A DNA stretch of 64,000 bases. Origin: Archegozetes longisetosus. Its lineage: Eukaryota; Arthropoda; Arachnida; Sarcoptiformes; Trhypochthoniidae. The position numbers and the translations under genes are program-made. Positions 11,163 through 23,633 of the stretch are shown here, one piece after another; the stretch's first letter is position 1, and each line of letters opens with the position of its first letter. The stretch lies in the NCBI GenBank assembly GCA_018873245.2, contig JAEMBT020000005.1:10180001-10244000 (forward strand), written 5' to 3'. Below the pieces are notes generated by a model. The model ran no database searches. It saw nothing but the letters and a program-made list of their open reading frames with translations, and was not told where the DNA came from.

Positions 11163-13915
11163 CATTGTTTTATTTATCCTTTTATCATTTATGATTAAGT
11201 GCATTAAAATAAAGAAAATGTATCCATTTAGATTTGATAGTAATCTGAACTCTAAGTAATAACCCTTTAGTTTGCTTGTAATGAGTACTACTAATAATGT
11301 GTCTTTCATCCAAAGCAACTAATTGATTCATAAAATAAATGTATATAAACATTCTTTGAATCGAACATTCAAACAAAACTCCAAGATACATACTAGATTC
11401 AATACTTGTTTTGAATACTAGTGCTGTTGAACTTAAATTTTTAAAATGAAGTAATTAGATTTTAGCAAACGATTTCAAATTTTTGCTTGTTATCTAACTT
11501 TGAAAGAATCAACGTTAAATAAAAGCTGTAATACAATGTCTACTGCAACGTCTAAAAATTTAATTTTATAGTTGAGTAGATAATTAAAAGATATTATCTT
11601 AGCTTTGTGAAGATAAATAAGATAAAAACAATTAAGCGTCTGTATTATAAACCTTTATTACTGAATAGGGACTATCTCAAAGGGTAATCAGATTTTTACG
11701 GTTCAAAAACTTATTGACAACCTTTTAGTTATAATAATATAGTCAAGTTTGTTTATTATTTAAGCATCAGATTAAGTACAGATGCTTTGAGAATATTCCA
11801 TATCCTAAATAGAATCCGGTCTATTTATATTTATTTATCTTTCGATATATGAGGCATTTTATGTATAGAGTGAGAAATTTTCAAACAAACATCAAATCAT
11901 TCTTCAAGTACAGAAAACTTTAATCAAAATACATTAAATTAAGTGTTTATTTACTTATTTACTAAATAACTAATCACTTAAATTGGCAAACAAAGGAGCT
12001 TTATGCTAAATGTATAACAAATTTAATTAAAAGTATAGAAGAAAGTAAGGGCAAGTCAAGAATAGCAGGAAAATACCATTCAATTGATTCAGACTTTTGA
12101 TGTCAATTGACTGCTAAAAGCAAGAGACCCCTTACAATAACAGACAAATACTAGAACCAAGAACGCAGTGTCAATTGGAATATAACATTCTGTTGGCTGT
12201 ATATAACAGAGGAATGTATTGTTGGGTGGATACCTTTCGCCTGTTCAAAGCCTGGGAGCAGAATATCAAACATGAGAGTCTTATAGAAAATTTGTCAATA
12301 AAAGAATTTTAATTTCATCCATTCATCTGTATTAAAACTCGAAAAGTGTACTCCTACTACCACTGATAGTAGGAGTACTAATTATGATTAAACTTTCAAA
12401 TAGGTTTCTTTTTGTTATAATCATATTTTACTAGTGCTCGAATCTCTCTTTTTAAAGACATAGTAAACGCAGAAATTGATAATTTCCGAAAACTATATTG
12501 TCATATTATTGGGATCAAAACTCTGAAATATCCAGAATAAAACTGGACGATTGGTCATCCTAATCTATATGATTCTCATATATATCTCAATTCCCTACTA
12601 TTTTCGTCCAATCTGTTAAAGTGCAGGATATAATACAATGAGTTTCTCTCTCCCTCTCTATATCTCCATTCCTAAAGTATCTGATGTTTGTGTCCAATCA
12701 TATAATATCGAAAAGTGTTTTCGGGAACCATAGAGTCTGTAAAGTATTATTACAACAAATAACTGCTAAGAGAATAAAAGCGACATAAATATGAGATACG
12801 GAGAAAAATCTGTCTTAAAAACTCGTCTTCATATTTAATGCATGCTTTCATACCCTGACTCTACATTTTTACTATGCCTCGCAGTTCAATATCAATACAT
12901 ATTGCGAGTTATGGTAATAATAATAATATATCATAAATAGAAGTATAGTGTTGAAGATATCAATAGTGTATAAGTTATGACGATATGTCATGAAAAGCAT
13001 GCGATTTAACTGATCTGTACATCCATTGATCAGATTATCCCTAGAAATGATGCATTGATATGGACTAGACTTTTATTGAGCTCTCTTCTCCTACTGTTAG
13101 ATCGAATGAACACTCGATTCTTTGTACTCAAACAATATTTGGATAACGGTAGCTGTTTGTTACTTATCTAAAAGCCTTTATTTCTTATGTGAGAAGAAAA
13201 GCTAATGAATTGCTGTTTCTGAGGAGGCATTAATGGCTTGTAATAAACATCAATAGACTTATAAAGCTCTTTAAATTTTTATTTCAGAAGTAATAAAAAT
13301 AAATTTTTGTGGATTTTTATTTTGCTAAATATAGAAATTTTATAAAATAGAAAAATGTTTGAAGAATTGAAAATAAAACTTTTTGCGTAAAAAAAATTCG
13401 AATAATAATTATTTTCTGAATTTTTAAGCCTTTTGAAGTTGCTGAGAAATTGTCAGCTTAGACAAGATAGTTTTCACGAGTCAAAAAGGATTGAGGTAGT
13501 CAACTAAGCTTTTTCAACAAGATTTTCAGAGTTAATTAATATTTTCTCAAATTTTTCAGTTTTGAAAGTTTCTATTTAAAAGAAAACAGTCTCTCAGAAA
13601 TTGTTGTGAAGCATTTATTTCAGAAAATTGATTAAACTTTTGCACTTTTTGTTAATCAACTTGTTAAGTAATTAATTACTTGAGAGACTATTTTGATCGA
13701 TAGCTAACTTAACGGATAGCTGGAGAGCAAACTTGCACATAGAGTAAAGGCTAATTTCGAAGAAATAGCCTTTAGTCTAAACAGTAGAGAGTTCTTTCTC
13801 TGATAGGAATGTCATGTTAAGCATATTTCACTTACATATTGGGAATTGGGATTCTCTTTGCTACTAAGTTTTCTCTTTAGCATAAGATTTCTCTCTGAAA
13901 CATAATTCACGACTA
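11163..13915. other. Intergenic
   Basis: No gene recognised. It contains a perfect hairpin at 12348-12378. Overlapping minus-strand frames at 11076-11391 seem to be chance apart from the repeated exon-like string noted at 11124-11161. Confidence 0.45.
12348..12378. repeat. Perfect 12-bp stem hairpin
   Basis: GTACTCCTACTA (12348-12359) and its exact reverse complement (12367-12378) flank a 7-base loop. The stem stops sharply at 12 pairs, shorter than a microRNA precursor. No adjacent gene explains it. Confidence 0.8.
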
Positions 13916-14009
13916 CAGTAAAACTTCGTTATAATGAAAATTGGTCTGACCTTGAAATTGAATCATAACCAAGTTCCAACATTTTGTGCTTCATAATGAG
14001 CTTTCATTG
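13916..14009. mobile_element. Small palindromic pogo-like MITE, 94 bp
   Basis: The left end CAGTAAAACTTCGTTATAAT follows a TA (13914-13915). The right end, read in reverse, is CAATGAAAGCTCATTATGAA and is followed by TA (14010-14011). The two halves are imperfect inverted copies of each other. Termini resemble those of the 470-bp element at 6745, suggesting the same transposase family mobilised both. Confidence 0.5.
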
Positions 14010-15334
14010 TATACTCAATGCATTAAACATAATTACATAACATGAAGAATAGACTAAGATTATTTATCTTCAGTCCATTCTGATAACCTACTCAATAAAG
14101 ACATTTAATTATTATTGGTGATCATATAAAATAAAACTTACAGTCGATAAAGTTTATTCGCATTTCAATTGAATATTAAATTTTTCTTAATATAGAAACT
14201 TATAGAAATTTTCATTGTGCATTGAGTAAAAACTTATTATTTTGGAGAATTTGGTATAGAACAAAATTTCTAAATGAATTTAAACTTCCAGCACGATAAG
14301 ATGTCATATATATTTATATCGCAGAGCATAACAATCTTTTTTGTTCCTAAGATTATGAATCGATTATTTTACTATAATTTATGATATTATGATATTCTGG
14401 TATAGTCTTTATGCATAAGTTTCTGACAGCAATATCATGAATGCATGACATAATCTCCGACTTTAGAGTTGATAAACTATTGATGTGATTGACTGTAAGT
14501 TGGAAAACTTGCCTCTAATATGAAATCTATTCATAAGCGTCCAAGTTGTTTGCTACGATTATTGAGCTATAACTCAATTAACTGATAAATTTTGTACTTA
14601 ATATTCAAAAAAAATTTAAATGATTAGAATCTGAATTTCTATCAATATTCCATGATATCATGCTTTTATAGGGAGAAATTATTTTTTCTAACATTCAATT
14701 TAAGAACAATTAGATGCTAGGCGCAATAATGATTTAGTTTCTCATATTTTCTCTATTTCATAAACTGTTTGCATAATTTGTTTTCTAAAAAAATATCTTG
14801 GAACCTGTAATAATTTGATTCTCGGAAGGTTGTCAATATGTATTGAAACTGTTATGCTAATTAGAAATGACTGAAATTATTCAATTTGTTGAAGGTATGA
14901 GGATTTATCTTATGGTTCTTAGACTTCAGTTTTATTAACTGAATTTTATTTCAATAGAAGAGTCTCTATGGGTTTTCAGAGAAATTTTAAATAACTGAAA
15001 GTGATTTATTTTTACAAAGAATATTGCTTCAATATATTTTATGTAATTTTATTCACTGGGAGGGAGCATTTGCGTATGATGTTAACTGGCAATATAAAAT
15101 CAGAGTTTCATACATTTTCTTTAATTATGAGATAGCATTGGGAATTAATCAAGTAAAATTTTGTTACCATTTGAAACAGATTAACTTTTAATAGAAATTA
15201 ATTCAACGATTTTCAGTAGTTTTCTCTTAATTGTCCTCATAAATTGCTTTATTTTATTATTAAATCTGAATATATACAGTAGTACAGTATTTATGATTTT
15301 TCTATTAATTTGTGTATATAAGACTGTACAGATA
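14010..15334. other. Intergenic
   Basis: AT-rich sequence with no recognisable gene or repeat. Confidence 0.5.
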
Positions 15335-16067
15335 CTTCAATTAGAAACTGAGAGTTCTAAAATATATATTAGATGGAATCAGTGAAAATTGCAATTTCAT
15401 ATCTTCAAAAGTATATTTAATGGCAAAATAATAATTACATATCTAATATATTACATACTCGCCTCCCGTCTGGTTGACAAAGGCCCAGCGAGGTTACACT
15501 TACCAGTGGTACTGTTTTGTAAATTGATTTTTTCTTATAACTTGTTCGAAAGTAGCATCAAACTAATATGGGTTTGCAAATTTTTAAAGTTTTTATTTGA
15601 TTTGCTTATTTTGACTTTCGATATAAAGAATTTGCAAAAACAAAGAGACAAAAAACTTAAAGTTATGAAAATGAAGTTTAACCTCTTACTGTCTACAAAA
15701 ATGTTATAATAGGGAAATCAGTCTAAACATTATCGCCACTGGTATGTGTAACCTCTGACCTAGCTCGACCTTTGTCAACCAGACGGGAGGCGAGTATATT
15801 TATTAGATATGTGATTATTATTTTGCCATTAAATATACTTTTGGAGATATGAAATTGCAATTTTCACTGATTCCATCTAATACCTTCACGTATAGCTCGT
15901 GAAGGTTTTAATTTTAGTAAACTTTAAAAATTAATGATCTATTAGGTCAATTTTTATTAATCAATTTTAAACTTTATTAATTCATTTAATTTGATGTACA
16001 GTCAACTGATAAGATGTGTTCTGCAGGAAAGATTGCATTACCTTCAACTCTCAGTTTCTAATTGAAG
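15335..16067. mobile_element. Foldback element built from two tail-to-tail mariner 3' ends
   Basis: Outer arms CTTCAATTAGAAACTGAGAG (15335 on) and its inverse (ending 16067), each bordered by TA, lead into long inverted arms 15369-15511 and 15736-15881. Read outward from the centre, each arm translates to the end of a mariner transposase: WAFVNQTGGEYVIY followed by stop on the minus strand of the left arm, and FVNQTGGEYIY followed by stop on the plus strand of the right arm. This parallels the RW-x-V-x-QTG end of the mariner relic at 21.2 kb. The right arm carries an extra 150 bp (15889-16038) bordered by 8-bp direct repeats TACCTTCA. The central 220 bp holds no recognised sequence; the 106-codon plus-strand frame across the element is a by-product. 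It is non-autonomous. Confidence 0.65.
15889..16038. mobile_element. 150-bp insertion with 8-bp direct repeats
   Basis: TACCTTCA occurs at 15881-15888 and again at 16039-16046, and the 150 bp between has no counterpart in the left arm of the surrounding foldback. An 8-bp duplication suits a hAT-type insertion, but I cannot see clear inverted ends. The first bases make a small hairpin with the target copy (CCTTCACG ... CGTGAAGG). Confidence 0.4.
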
Positions 16068-19005
16068 TAACTGTAATTATTCAGCCATTCAAATGAATTT
16101 GTGTTAATAAGACATTTCTTCAAGCTTGTTCTATATTCAAGCATATAAAAATCTTTAAAAATTAATTTTGATTTGTTCAAATCTAGTTTCTGGAATCATT
16201 CAATAAATGAAAAAGAAATTTAACATTTTTAGATTGATAGACTGAAAGTTTAATACAAAAAATATAGTCATAAAGTTTTATCAATATCAACTACTTACTC
16301 ATCGTATACTAATGAATTGAACAGGATAAATTTAAATTCACGAATTGAATGATACAATTTTGAAATTTTAATAGGCATTGGTTCAGTTCGAAAAAATAGT
16401 TCAATTTTTAAAGTTAAATTAGTATTTTTATTGATTAGATTGAATCTCGACTTAGCTTAGCCTAGTTAAATCAAATTTTTATACTTAAAACTAATTTTAT
16501 CATTTAGGTTTAAATTTTTAACTCTAATCTAACAGTTGAAGATAACTATTAAAACTCATTTTCCTAATGAAAAGTTTTTGACTCTATTGTGAAAAATCTT
16601 TCCTAATCTCTATACAATTACGTTATGAATAGCTATATATATATATATGTAACACATTTTATTCTCCATCCCTTCCTTATCACAATATATCGCATAATAA
16701 GGAGTCGAAGCAGACTACAATAACTTTTATATGCCTTTTAAACTTCTCTCTACTCTAGTATAAAAAGTATGAATAATTGTTATTTTTGAGGGAATATGCA
16801 TTTTAATTGTCAAAACGCGTGAAATAAGTTTCACTCTATTTTTAGGCAAATTTTTGTTTAACAGATGAAAAATTGATTGTTGAATAGGCTATAAATTAAC
16901 ACTTTTCTAGACTAAACATTTGGTGCACTCTTTCTCTCTGTTATTATCTTTTAAATGAAATTTTTAGATTCAATTCATGCGAAATTATTTAGTATTTCTC
17001 ACACATTACTCATTTGGGGAGAGTTTCCAAATAGTTCTTAAGAAGTTTTAGTATTCGGTTAACAGAATAAAAATTATAACAAACATATTGAACAAATTAG
17101 ATTAGAAATAAAACAGAACTTGGATTCTCATTAAAATGAAAGTCAATTTACTTCTGAAAGTGAGTTTACAAAGAGAACTTCATAATTGTTTGCTAGTTTT
17201 CAAATGAGAACAAAGTTTGAAAGTTAAATGATTCTTTCGTGTTATATATTCGGCGCAATAAAGTAATAAATACAAGGATAAATATTCAATAGACTGAGTG
17301 TACTGCTGATCAAAAAATAACTTTAGAAATAGATGAAACATATTGAGAGCACTATAGAGTTTACAATATTTCCTATGATCTAATGCTATTCCATATAAAT
17401 GAGAAAATTTTTCCATTGCATTAATTCAAAGCATTAGTTCCCTATTGAAGATAAAATATTGACTTCAATAAATATCTGAATGAATACTTATGCAGAAATT
17501 ATTCACATTTGTGTCAAATAAAATTTCTGGACATTTGAACTTTATTTTGAAATTATAGTCTACTTGGAATATTTGATCAAAGGGTACGACAGAAAGACTC
17601 CAAAAAATGTAATACTTTCTTCGTTATACTTCCGCTATTAATGTGATGAATAGATATCAATAGTTATTAATTTGGGTTCTATGAGAAATTTAAATGAATC
17701 AAGAATAGAATCAATGGTGTAAACATATTTCATGTGAAGTATTAAAATATATGGCTGATAAAATTGGAAAACAAGATAAGAATCATTTTATTTTCAGAGG
17801 TTATTACGATTAAACGATTTTTTATAATTCAAAGAATAATAAGTATCAGAACGCAAACAGATAAATTTAGATAAGCCTAAAACATGAATGCATTGCATAA
17901 AATATTTATTATACGGAAAATAAGTGCCGAAAATTTTCTCAATCCACCAATTGATGAGTGAATTGTCAATAAAAATCCTTAATATTATTAGCAATAAAAG
18001 TGCATTAAAATTAGCTGAATTGCTTACAGATAAATATCTACATACAGAATTTACACATTATATATAAGTCTTTGCATAAATTATATGCTATTCTGAAGAC
18101 AGATTATTAATCATTACTAGAAAACTGCAGATTTATTTTTATATAAGTTTTTTAAAGAGTACTTTTTAGAAGAAAAAACCAAGACTAGATGAATGAAACC
18201 CGAAAAGAAAGAAATGAAATTTAAATATATGATAACGATATTCTTTAAGAACAGAAGTTTTAAGAATTATAACTATTGTACAGTTAAAAAAGTTTGGTTA
18301 TTGAAAAATGATTTTTAGGTTTAAGCTGAGAACTTAATGGATTGCGAAAAATGCTATAATATTCTTGAGCTCATAGACTATTGTATGAAAATTTTCATTC
18401 AATTTTATTCAAATGGTGAAGATTATTGTGTGGTATTTTTAAAGATAAGATCTGTTTTGATACTCATTTTTATCGAGTATGAGATAATAAAGTTAAAGAT
18501 AAGTCGATATAATAATTTCTTTCCCCTTTTGGAACCTTTAGACTATGCTTTATTTGAGAATAGGTTTTGAAGCTTTTGTACAATCTTTGCTTACAGTGGT
18601 CTATACTAGCGACTGATTTTGTAACTGAAATATTGACCGCGAAAACTCACGCGTTTCCCTTTTCTGCCTTCAATCATCAAGCTCAAAAAATAAAAGTTTT
18701 TTAGTATAATAAATCGTAAGTGAAGTATAGATTTTAAATATTAATCAAAAGATGGATTAGTTTTCAATATATAAAAACTTTCCACAAAAACTGAATGAGT
18801 GTGCGATAATTGAGTATTTAAATAGTTATTAGAGTATCATAAAAGGTCTTCTTTTGCTCGTTAGGTACTGAAAAGGTTTAATAAATTTTTAATTACAATC
18901 AATAGAGGAATTAAACTTTACTCAATTATTCTTTACTTTATGACAAATAAACTTCAGTTGTTTTGATTTAACTTTAGCAAGTCATAGTCTAAAAACTTAA
19001 ATTAA
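16068..19005. other. Intergenic
   Basis: A short (TA)n run lies at 16633-16648. Reading frames at 17180-17416, 17794-17994 (minus) and 18337-18570 (plus) are AT-driven with no family resemblance that I can see. Confidence 0.45.
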
Positions 19006-19700
19006 ATGTCACTATCAATGAAACAACGCATTTTCGTAATAGTAAATTATTTCATTAATGTGAAAAATAAAAACACAAATAAAGAGTGTTTAAAGGCCTA
19101 TGTGCGAGAATATGGTAGGAAGAATATTTCTTGTAGAGCAACAATTAAAAATATTGTGTCGAAATTCAGAAATACGGGCAGTGTATGTGAAAAAACAAGT
19201 GCACAAAACATGTATTGACTGAAATGATATTGAAAAAAATTGAATAAAGTTTCATAAGAGATTCGGAAATAGACATTAAACGAAAGGCTTCACAATTGCT
19301 AACATCTCAAAGTTCTTGTTATACGGCAGCAAGAATTATTAAGATGTATCCCTATTGCATAGGAATTGTTCAGTAATTGAAAAAAATAAGTGTTGAAACT
19401 TTGCATAAAATTTCTTAAAATGTGGTAAAGTACGTCCGAATGTGTCTGGACATGAATGATGGACACTTCCAGCAGTTATTATAAACTGAATTTGATTGTC
19501 ACAAAATAAAAAATAATTAGGCAAAATTTAACTTCTCTATTAACTGTAATTAAAAAGTTGTTAAAATTTTTCGGTGGCCAACAAGTTAAAAAAGCCCTGT
19601 ATTTGTTATAACTTTGAAATTATTAGATGGGTCCAAGATTGATGGAAGGTTTGGGTATCAAGTACTTATTTCATTCCCAAATATATTTTATATGCCTAAG
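19006..19700 (+). pseudogene. Decayed mariner/Tc1-type transposase with HTH (DUF4817-like) N-terminus
   Basis: The first 70 codons (MSLSMKQRIFVIVNYFINVK...) match the N-terminal helix-turn-helix common in arthropod mariner-like transposases: MSLS-x-x-QRxFIVxxYF, then a conserved RATIKNIVSKFRNTGSV block. It breaks at 19216. A further piece in another frame, about 19278-19375, reads RKASQLLTSQSSCYTAARII and MYPYCIGIVQ, which fits the following 'SxxTARRIIK...LYPYRIxxVQ' segment of the family. Downstream to about 19.7 kb only scattered remnants are visible. No terminal repeats were found. It is an old, non-functional DNA transposon. Confidence 0.6.
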
Positions 19701-21080
19701 ATGTTTTACATGCTTTCCTCTTACCGAAACTAGCTTAACTAAGTACCCTTTTGTGCATAAAAAATGTCACATATTCATTTTAACTTTAAATTGTACTAAC
19801 TTGTTAATCATTGAATGAAAAATTAAAAGACTTTATGTAAACAATTATTAACATCTCCTGAGTAAATCCGCATACTACTTTTTATGGAAAATTAGATTTT
19901 TGCTTTTTTATTCAATTCAAATTGGAGGTGTTAACAATTAGATTAGTTGCGCTAAAGAATATATGTGATCATAATGTTAAAGATAGTCAGAATCAATCTA
20001 AATTGAGCGATCAGTACCTTAGACATTTGAATTGATTGGTGCGAAAATTATAACCCGGCATATCGCTGAACAGGAAATCAGAAAGTAATCAAAATCTGAT
20101 TTCTCGCAATATATTATATTCGTTATGGGTTAAGAAGCTAAAAAATAATGAGGAACATCAAAGCCAGTTAATTATGGATTTCGTTAGGAATGAAAAATTA
20201 AAGACTAACAGCGATTCGAGAGTCATAATTAGTCACAATATGCAAAGTTTGGCCAGAATTTAGCCAGTGAATTTTCAAGTCAAAGATTAGTAGTATATAA
20301 AACCATTTAGAAAATTATATCAGAATTAAAAGGGATGTTATATGCTATTAAATAATAGCTCATTTTAAAGATAATTTTGTAGTGAATGTTTTAGTGAAAT
20401 TTCCATGTAATTATACTAATTTTTAAAAAGCTATGAAGAAATGACCAAGTGACATTTTTTATGCACAGAAGGGTGTAATATAACGCCAATATTATTAAGT
20501 TTAGTCAGGTTAGGTAAGGGTATTGGCTTGTTGGGCGCAGGAAACATTGTTGCGTTAGCGACATGTGTGTTAAGCAGTTATAAATTTTAGGATATTTTAG
20601 ATCAATTTTTCAATCTTTCAGGAAAGTTGTTAAACTTAAGTCTAATAATTCTTTATATTTCACATGATGTTCTATAATTTTAATACTTTGAATGTCTATT
20701 TTGTTTGATGCGACGATATATTACATGTAGATCATAATCTGTTTAGGTTCCTTTTTGTAGATCACGAGATCTATTTTGTTGTAAAAAGTTGTGCTAAAAA
20801 TTGATCAGGAGAATAATCTTTGGGTAGAGGCCCTGTGGTCGAGACCTCAATTTAAATCTTTTAATGAATGTAGGAGTGTTAAAAATATTTGTGAATCTTA
20901 TAGACCTTTGTGTGAAAATCTTTAAAACTGTTTAAATTCTATAAATGTATATATTTTTATCGTTTGAGAAAAATTGTGAAAAATACAAGAAAAGCTCAGT
21001 CAAAATGTAAATTTAAATTAAAAACTGATTAGCAATTGTACTTTTAATTTGTTTATCTCAATTCTTATCAGGGGTTGAAT
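19701..21080. other. Intergenic
   Basis: No gene recognised. A hairpin with 9-bp perfect arms (GAAATCAGA ... TCTGATTTC) lies at about 20081-20111. Confidence 0.4.
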
Positions 21081-21680
21081 TAGGTATGCGAACTATCATA
21101 TCTTTAAAGATATTTAATGAAACTAAAATTTGAACAAATGATTAGTGAATATATTCGCCCCAGTCTGGTACACTAGAGCCCACCTCAGTGGGAGGCGTAC
21201 AATGCCAGTGGCGGAACCATTCACATTTATTTCATCTATAACTTCCTTATAAGCTATTTCAAGTTCATCCGAGTATTGAGTCTTTTATCTTTATTAGGCC
21301 TCTTTATTCTATACATGCCATCGTAATCGCACGGCTTCAAATTAGGGCTATAAGGTGGATGTTTCAATTCCTCCCATCGATGTCCCACAAAAAATTCTTC
21401 AACTTTCGAATGTTTCGCGGGTCTTACGTTGTCATCGAGTATTATTGGTCTATGAATCCGTAGTTGTTTTATCGCTGGGAGTATTACTTGACTCAAAAAA
21501 TCAAGATAAATTTCAAAATTGACATTCGTATTTCTCGCTATTCAAATCGATATACTTCGGGTGGTTCTTCAGGGAGGCGATATTGGCGAGATACCCACTA
21601 ATCCTTAGGGTCATAATATTTGAGCCATGGCTATAATTCTATCCAGCATTTCATGGTTACTGTTGTATTTTTCAAGGTAT
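21081..21680 (-). pseudogene. Mariner transposase relic, C-terminal half
   Basis: On the minus strand, codons from about 21535 down to 21254 give NFEIYLDFLSQVILPAI, LDDNVRPAKHSKVEEFF and HPPYSPNLKPCDYDG, the second and third catalytic aspartates of a mariner D34D transposase with exactly 34 residues between them. A frameshift near 21260 moves the end into another frame (DELEIAYKEVIDEINVNGSA then RLPLRWALVYQTG). Upstream, only AQIL/YLANIASLKNHPKY-like remnants appear and the N-terminal DNA-binding half and first aspartate are not seen. The probable 3' terminus is TTAGGTATGCGAACTATCAT near 21080, a mariner-like end. It is a 5'-truncated fossil of a plain DNA transposon. Confidence 0.75.
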
Positions 21681-21891
21681 CCAGTACAAATATGAGCGTA
21701 AATTTAATATTTTACTCGCAAATTTAATAATTAAAAGTGTTTAAATTACAAGAAACCACATCATTCAGTATGTTTTACTCTAATGCGCAATAATATTTCA
21801 TAAACATGTTTACTACTTTTGTAATCTCTGTAATATGATAGTCCGGATACTTAATCCCCAATATTTTAATTGTGTGATAGTTTGTTAAATA

Positions 21892-22537
21892 AGTGCACAT
21901 ATGATGCGTTGTATGCAGTAACAACTTGTAGCCTTATGTGCAGAAATGAGAAATCGCGTTTAAAGTAGCACAACTTTCAAATACATATAAATCATTTATT
22001 TTGAATAATTTACTCAATTTCTCAATATTTTTCTCATGTTTTTCTGCCATAAAATTGGATGTGATGTACGTTTCGTTTCATTTTTTTAGACTTTCGTATT
22101 AATTCATTATTAATCGAGTCTTTAGGCGTTTGTTTATTATAACACAACTAGTGATATTTTTCAATTTATTTTTCAATAAATCACACATTTTAAGATTTTA
22201 AATATCAAAACAAATGAACGTAAACAAAAGAATAGTTTAATTTTAAAGGTTTGTAAATAATCGACTCACATTTAACTTAGTATTGCATAAATAATTGAAA
22301 TATGCAGTTAACACACTCATATGACGCATAAGTGCAAAACTACTCTTAGTTGTAATGCTTTTCTATAGGGATTAGAGACAACTTGTTTGCTGATTTAATC
22401 ATATTTTCCTCATTGGAACATATGAAAATTTGTCTGAATGCAAAGTAAGACCTAAACATTGATTTAGTGCAATAATCCGAAAAACCTTATATCTCCGCAC
22501 AAGTTGTTACTGAATCCAATGCATCATATAGTGCACT
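21892..22537. mobile_element. Non-autonomous element with about 40-bp inverted ends
   Basis: The left arm (21892-21931, starting AGTGCACATATGATGCGTTG) and the right arm (about 22498-22537, in reverse starting AGTGCACTATATGATGCATT) share TCAGTAACAACTTGT-type cores and are roughly 85% identical. The 560-bp interior is AT-rich, has no transposase, and repeats a similar motif (ACTCATATGACGCATAAGTG near 22315). I could not identify a convincing target duplication, so the superfamily is open. Confidence 0.55.
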
Positions 22538-23633
22538 CAAAAGACGCGTTTTAAATACAAAACACTATTTTATTTTTTAAACCCAATTGACTATGAATTA
22601 GTCACAATTCTTGTAAAATTAAATATAAAATTTATTAAAATTTTTTTTGTTTAAAATAATTACAAAAATAATTGTACTTTTAATCAAATTAAATTTTTGT
22701 TGGCCGGATGCGAAAGCTCTCTCATGACACTCCGATTGGCCCACCGATTCTCTCAATCATAATGCTAAATAGTGTAAGGTCAATATTTTTCATTACCTTC
22801 ACACTAAAGAATACTCTAAAAGTATCAAACTTATTCTGAGACATTTTTATATCAAGGAGTCGCCCTTTCTTCCAGTTGGAACTGAGAGCTCGGTTCAGGT
22901 ACTGTACCAGTCATTCCGAGATGTTTGGTAACACTACCTTAGAAGGTATTTCCAATGAATATGAAATAATTATATCACTCTTAGTGCAAAATAATAATAT
23001 CATACGTATCTCTATATAATATAAATTTCATACATATAAAAAATGTTTACAAACATGATACTTCACACCAATACATTTACTCAAGTTCATTAGTTACTCA
23101 ACAATTAAACCTGTTTCAACCATTCGTCGTAGAAATCTGATTTTTATAATTTGATAGTCGAATTTTAAAAACAACAAGCATTTCATCTTCAATCGTGCTC
23201 CATTATCTCAAACTCATTTTTATTGTGTAAGGCATGCATGTGGACGCTAGTAACTTTTTTAATTGTACTGTCATTTCAGGTTGCTGTGGTTGTTACCTTT
23301 ATCTGTAACCGAATATCTGGCTCTTCCATCAAATGTGATAAAAGAATAGTTGGATGTATCAAACACTGCTTATTAAATGTCTAAATCATTTGTCACTCTT
23401 AATCAAAACTTTTGAATTCCCTCTCAATCAATATAAAATTAGCGAAACACGAAAGTAATAATTCACAGAATGTAATCGGAAGTCATGTCACTCATGTAAC
23501 GAACACATAACTATGTATACACATCAAAGTCAGTCTATGATTAGATTAGGTAATTAGAAGAATTGCACCAAAACTTGGATCAAAACCTATTTGAACTGAT
23601 ATTTGAAAACTGAAAGTATTGTCCGGTAATTAA
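22538..23633. other. Intergenic with one protein-like minus-strand stretch
   Basis: Most of this stretch holds nothing recognisable. On the minus strand from about 22908 to 22723 a frame of some 60 codons (containing YLNRALSSNWKKGRLLDIK and MIERIGGPIGVS) looks more protein-like than its surroundings and ends at TGA. I do not recognise it; it may be a fragment of a decayed element or a host exon. Confidence 0.3.

Noticed and set aside
15389-15709. 106-codon plus-strand reading frame
   Set aside because: It runs across the left arm and centre of the foldback element; the arm's real coding sense (mariner C-terminus) is on the opposite strand, and the rest has no family resemblance.
17180-18570. 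Three frames of 66-78 codons
   Set aside because: Low-complexity F/I/L/Y/K-rich translations on both strands, no motif, no splice context.
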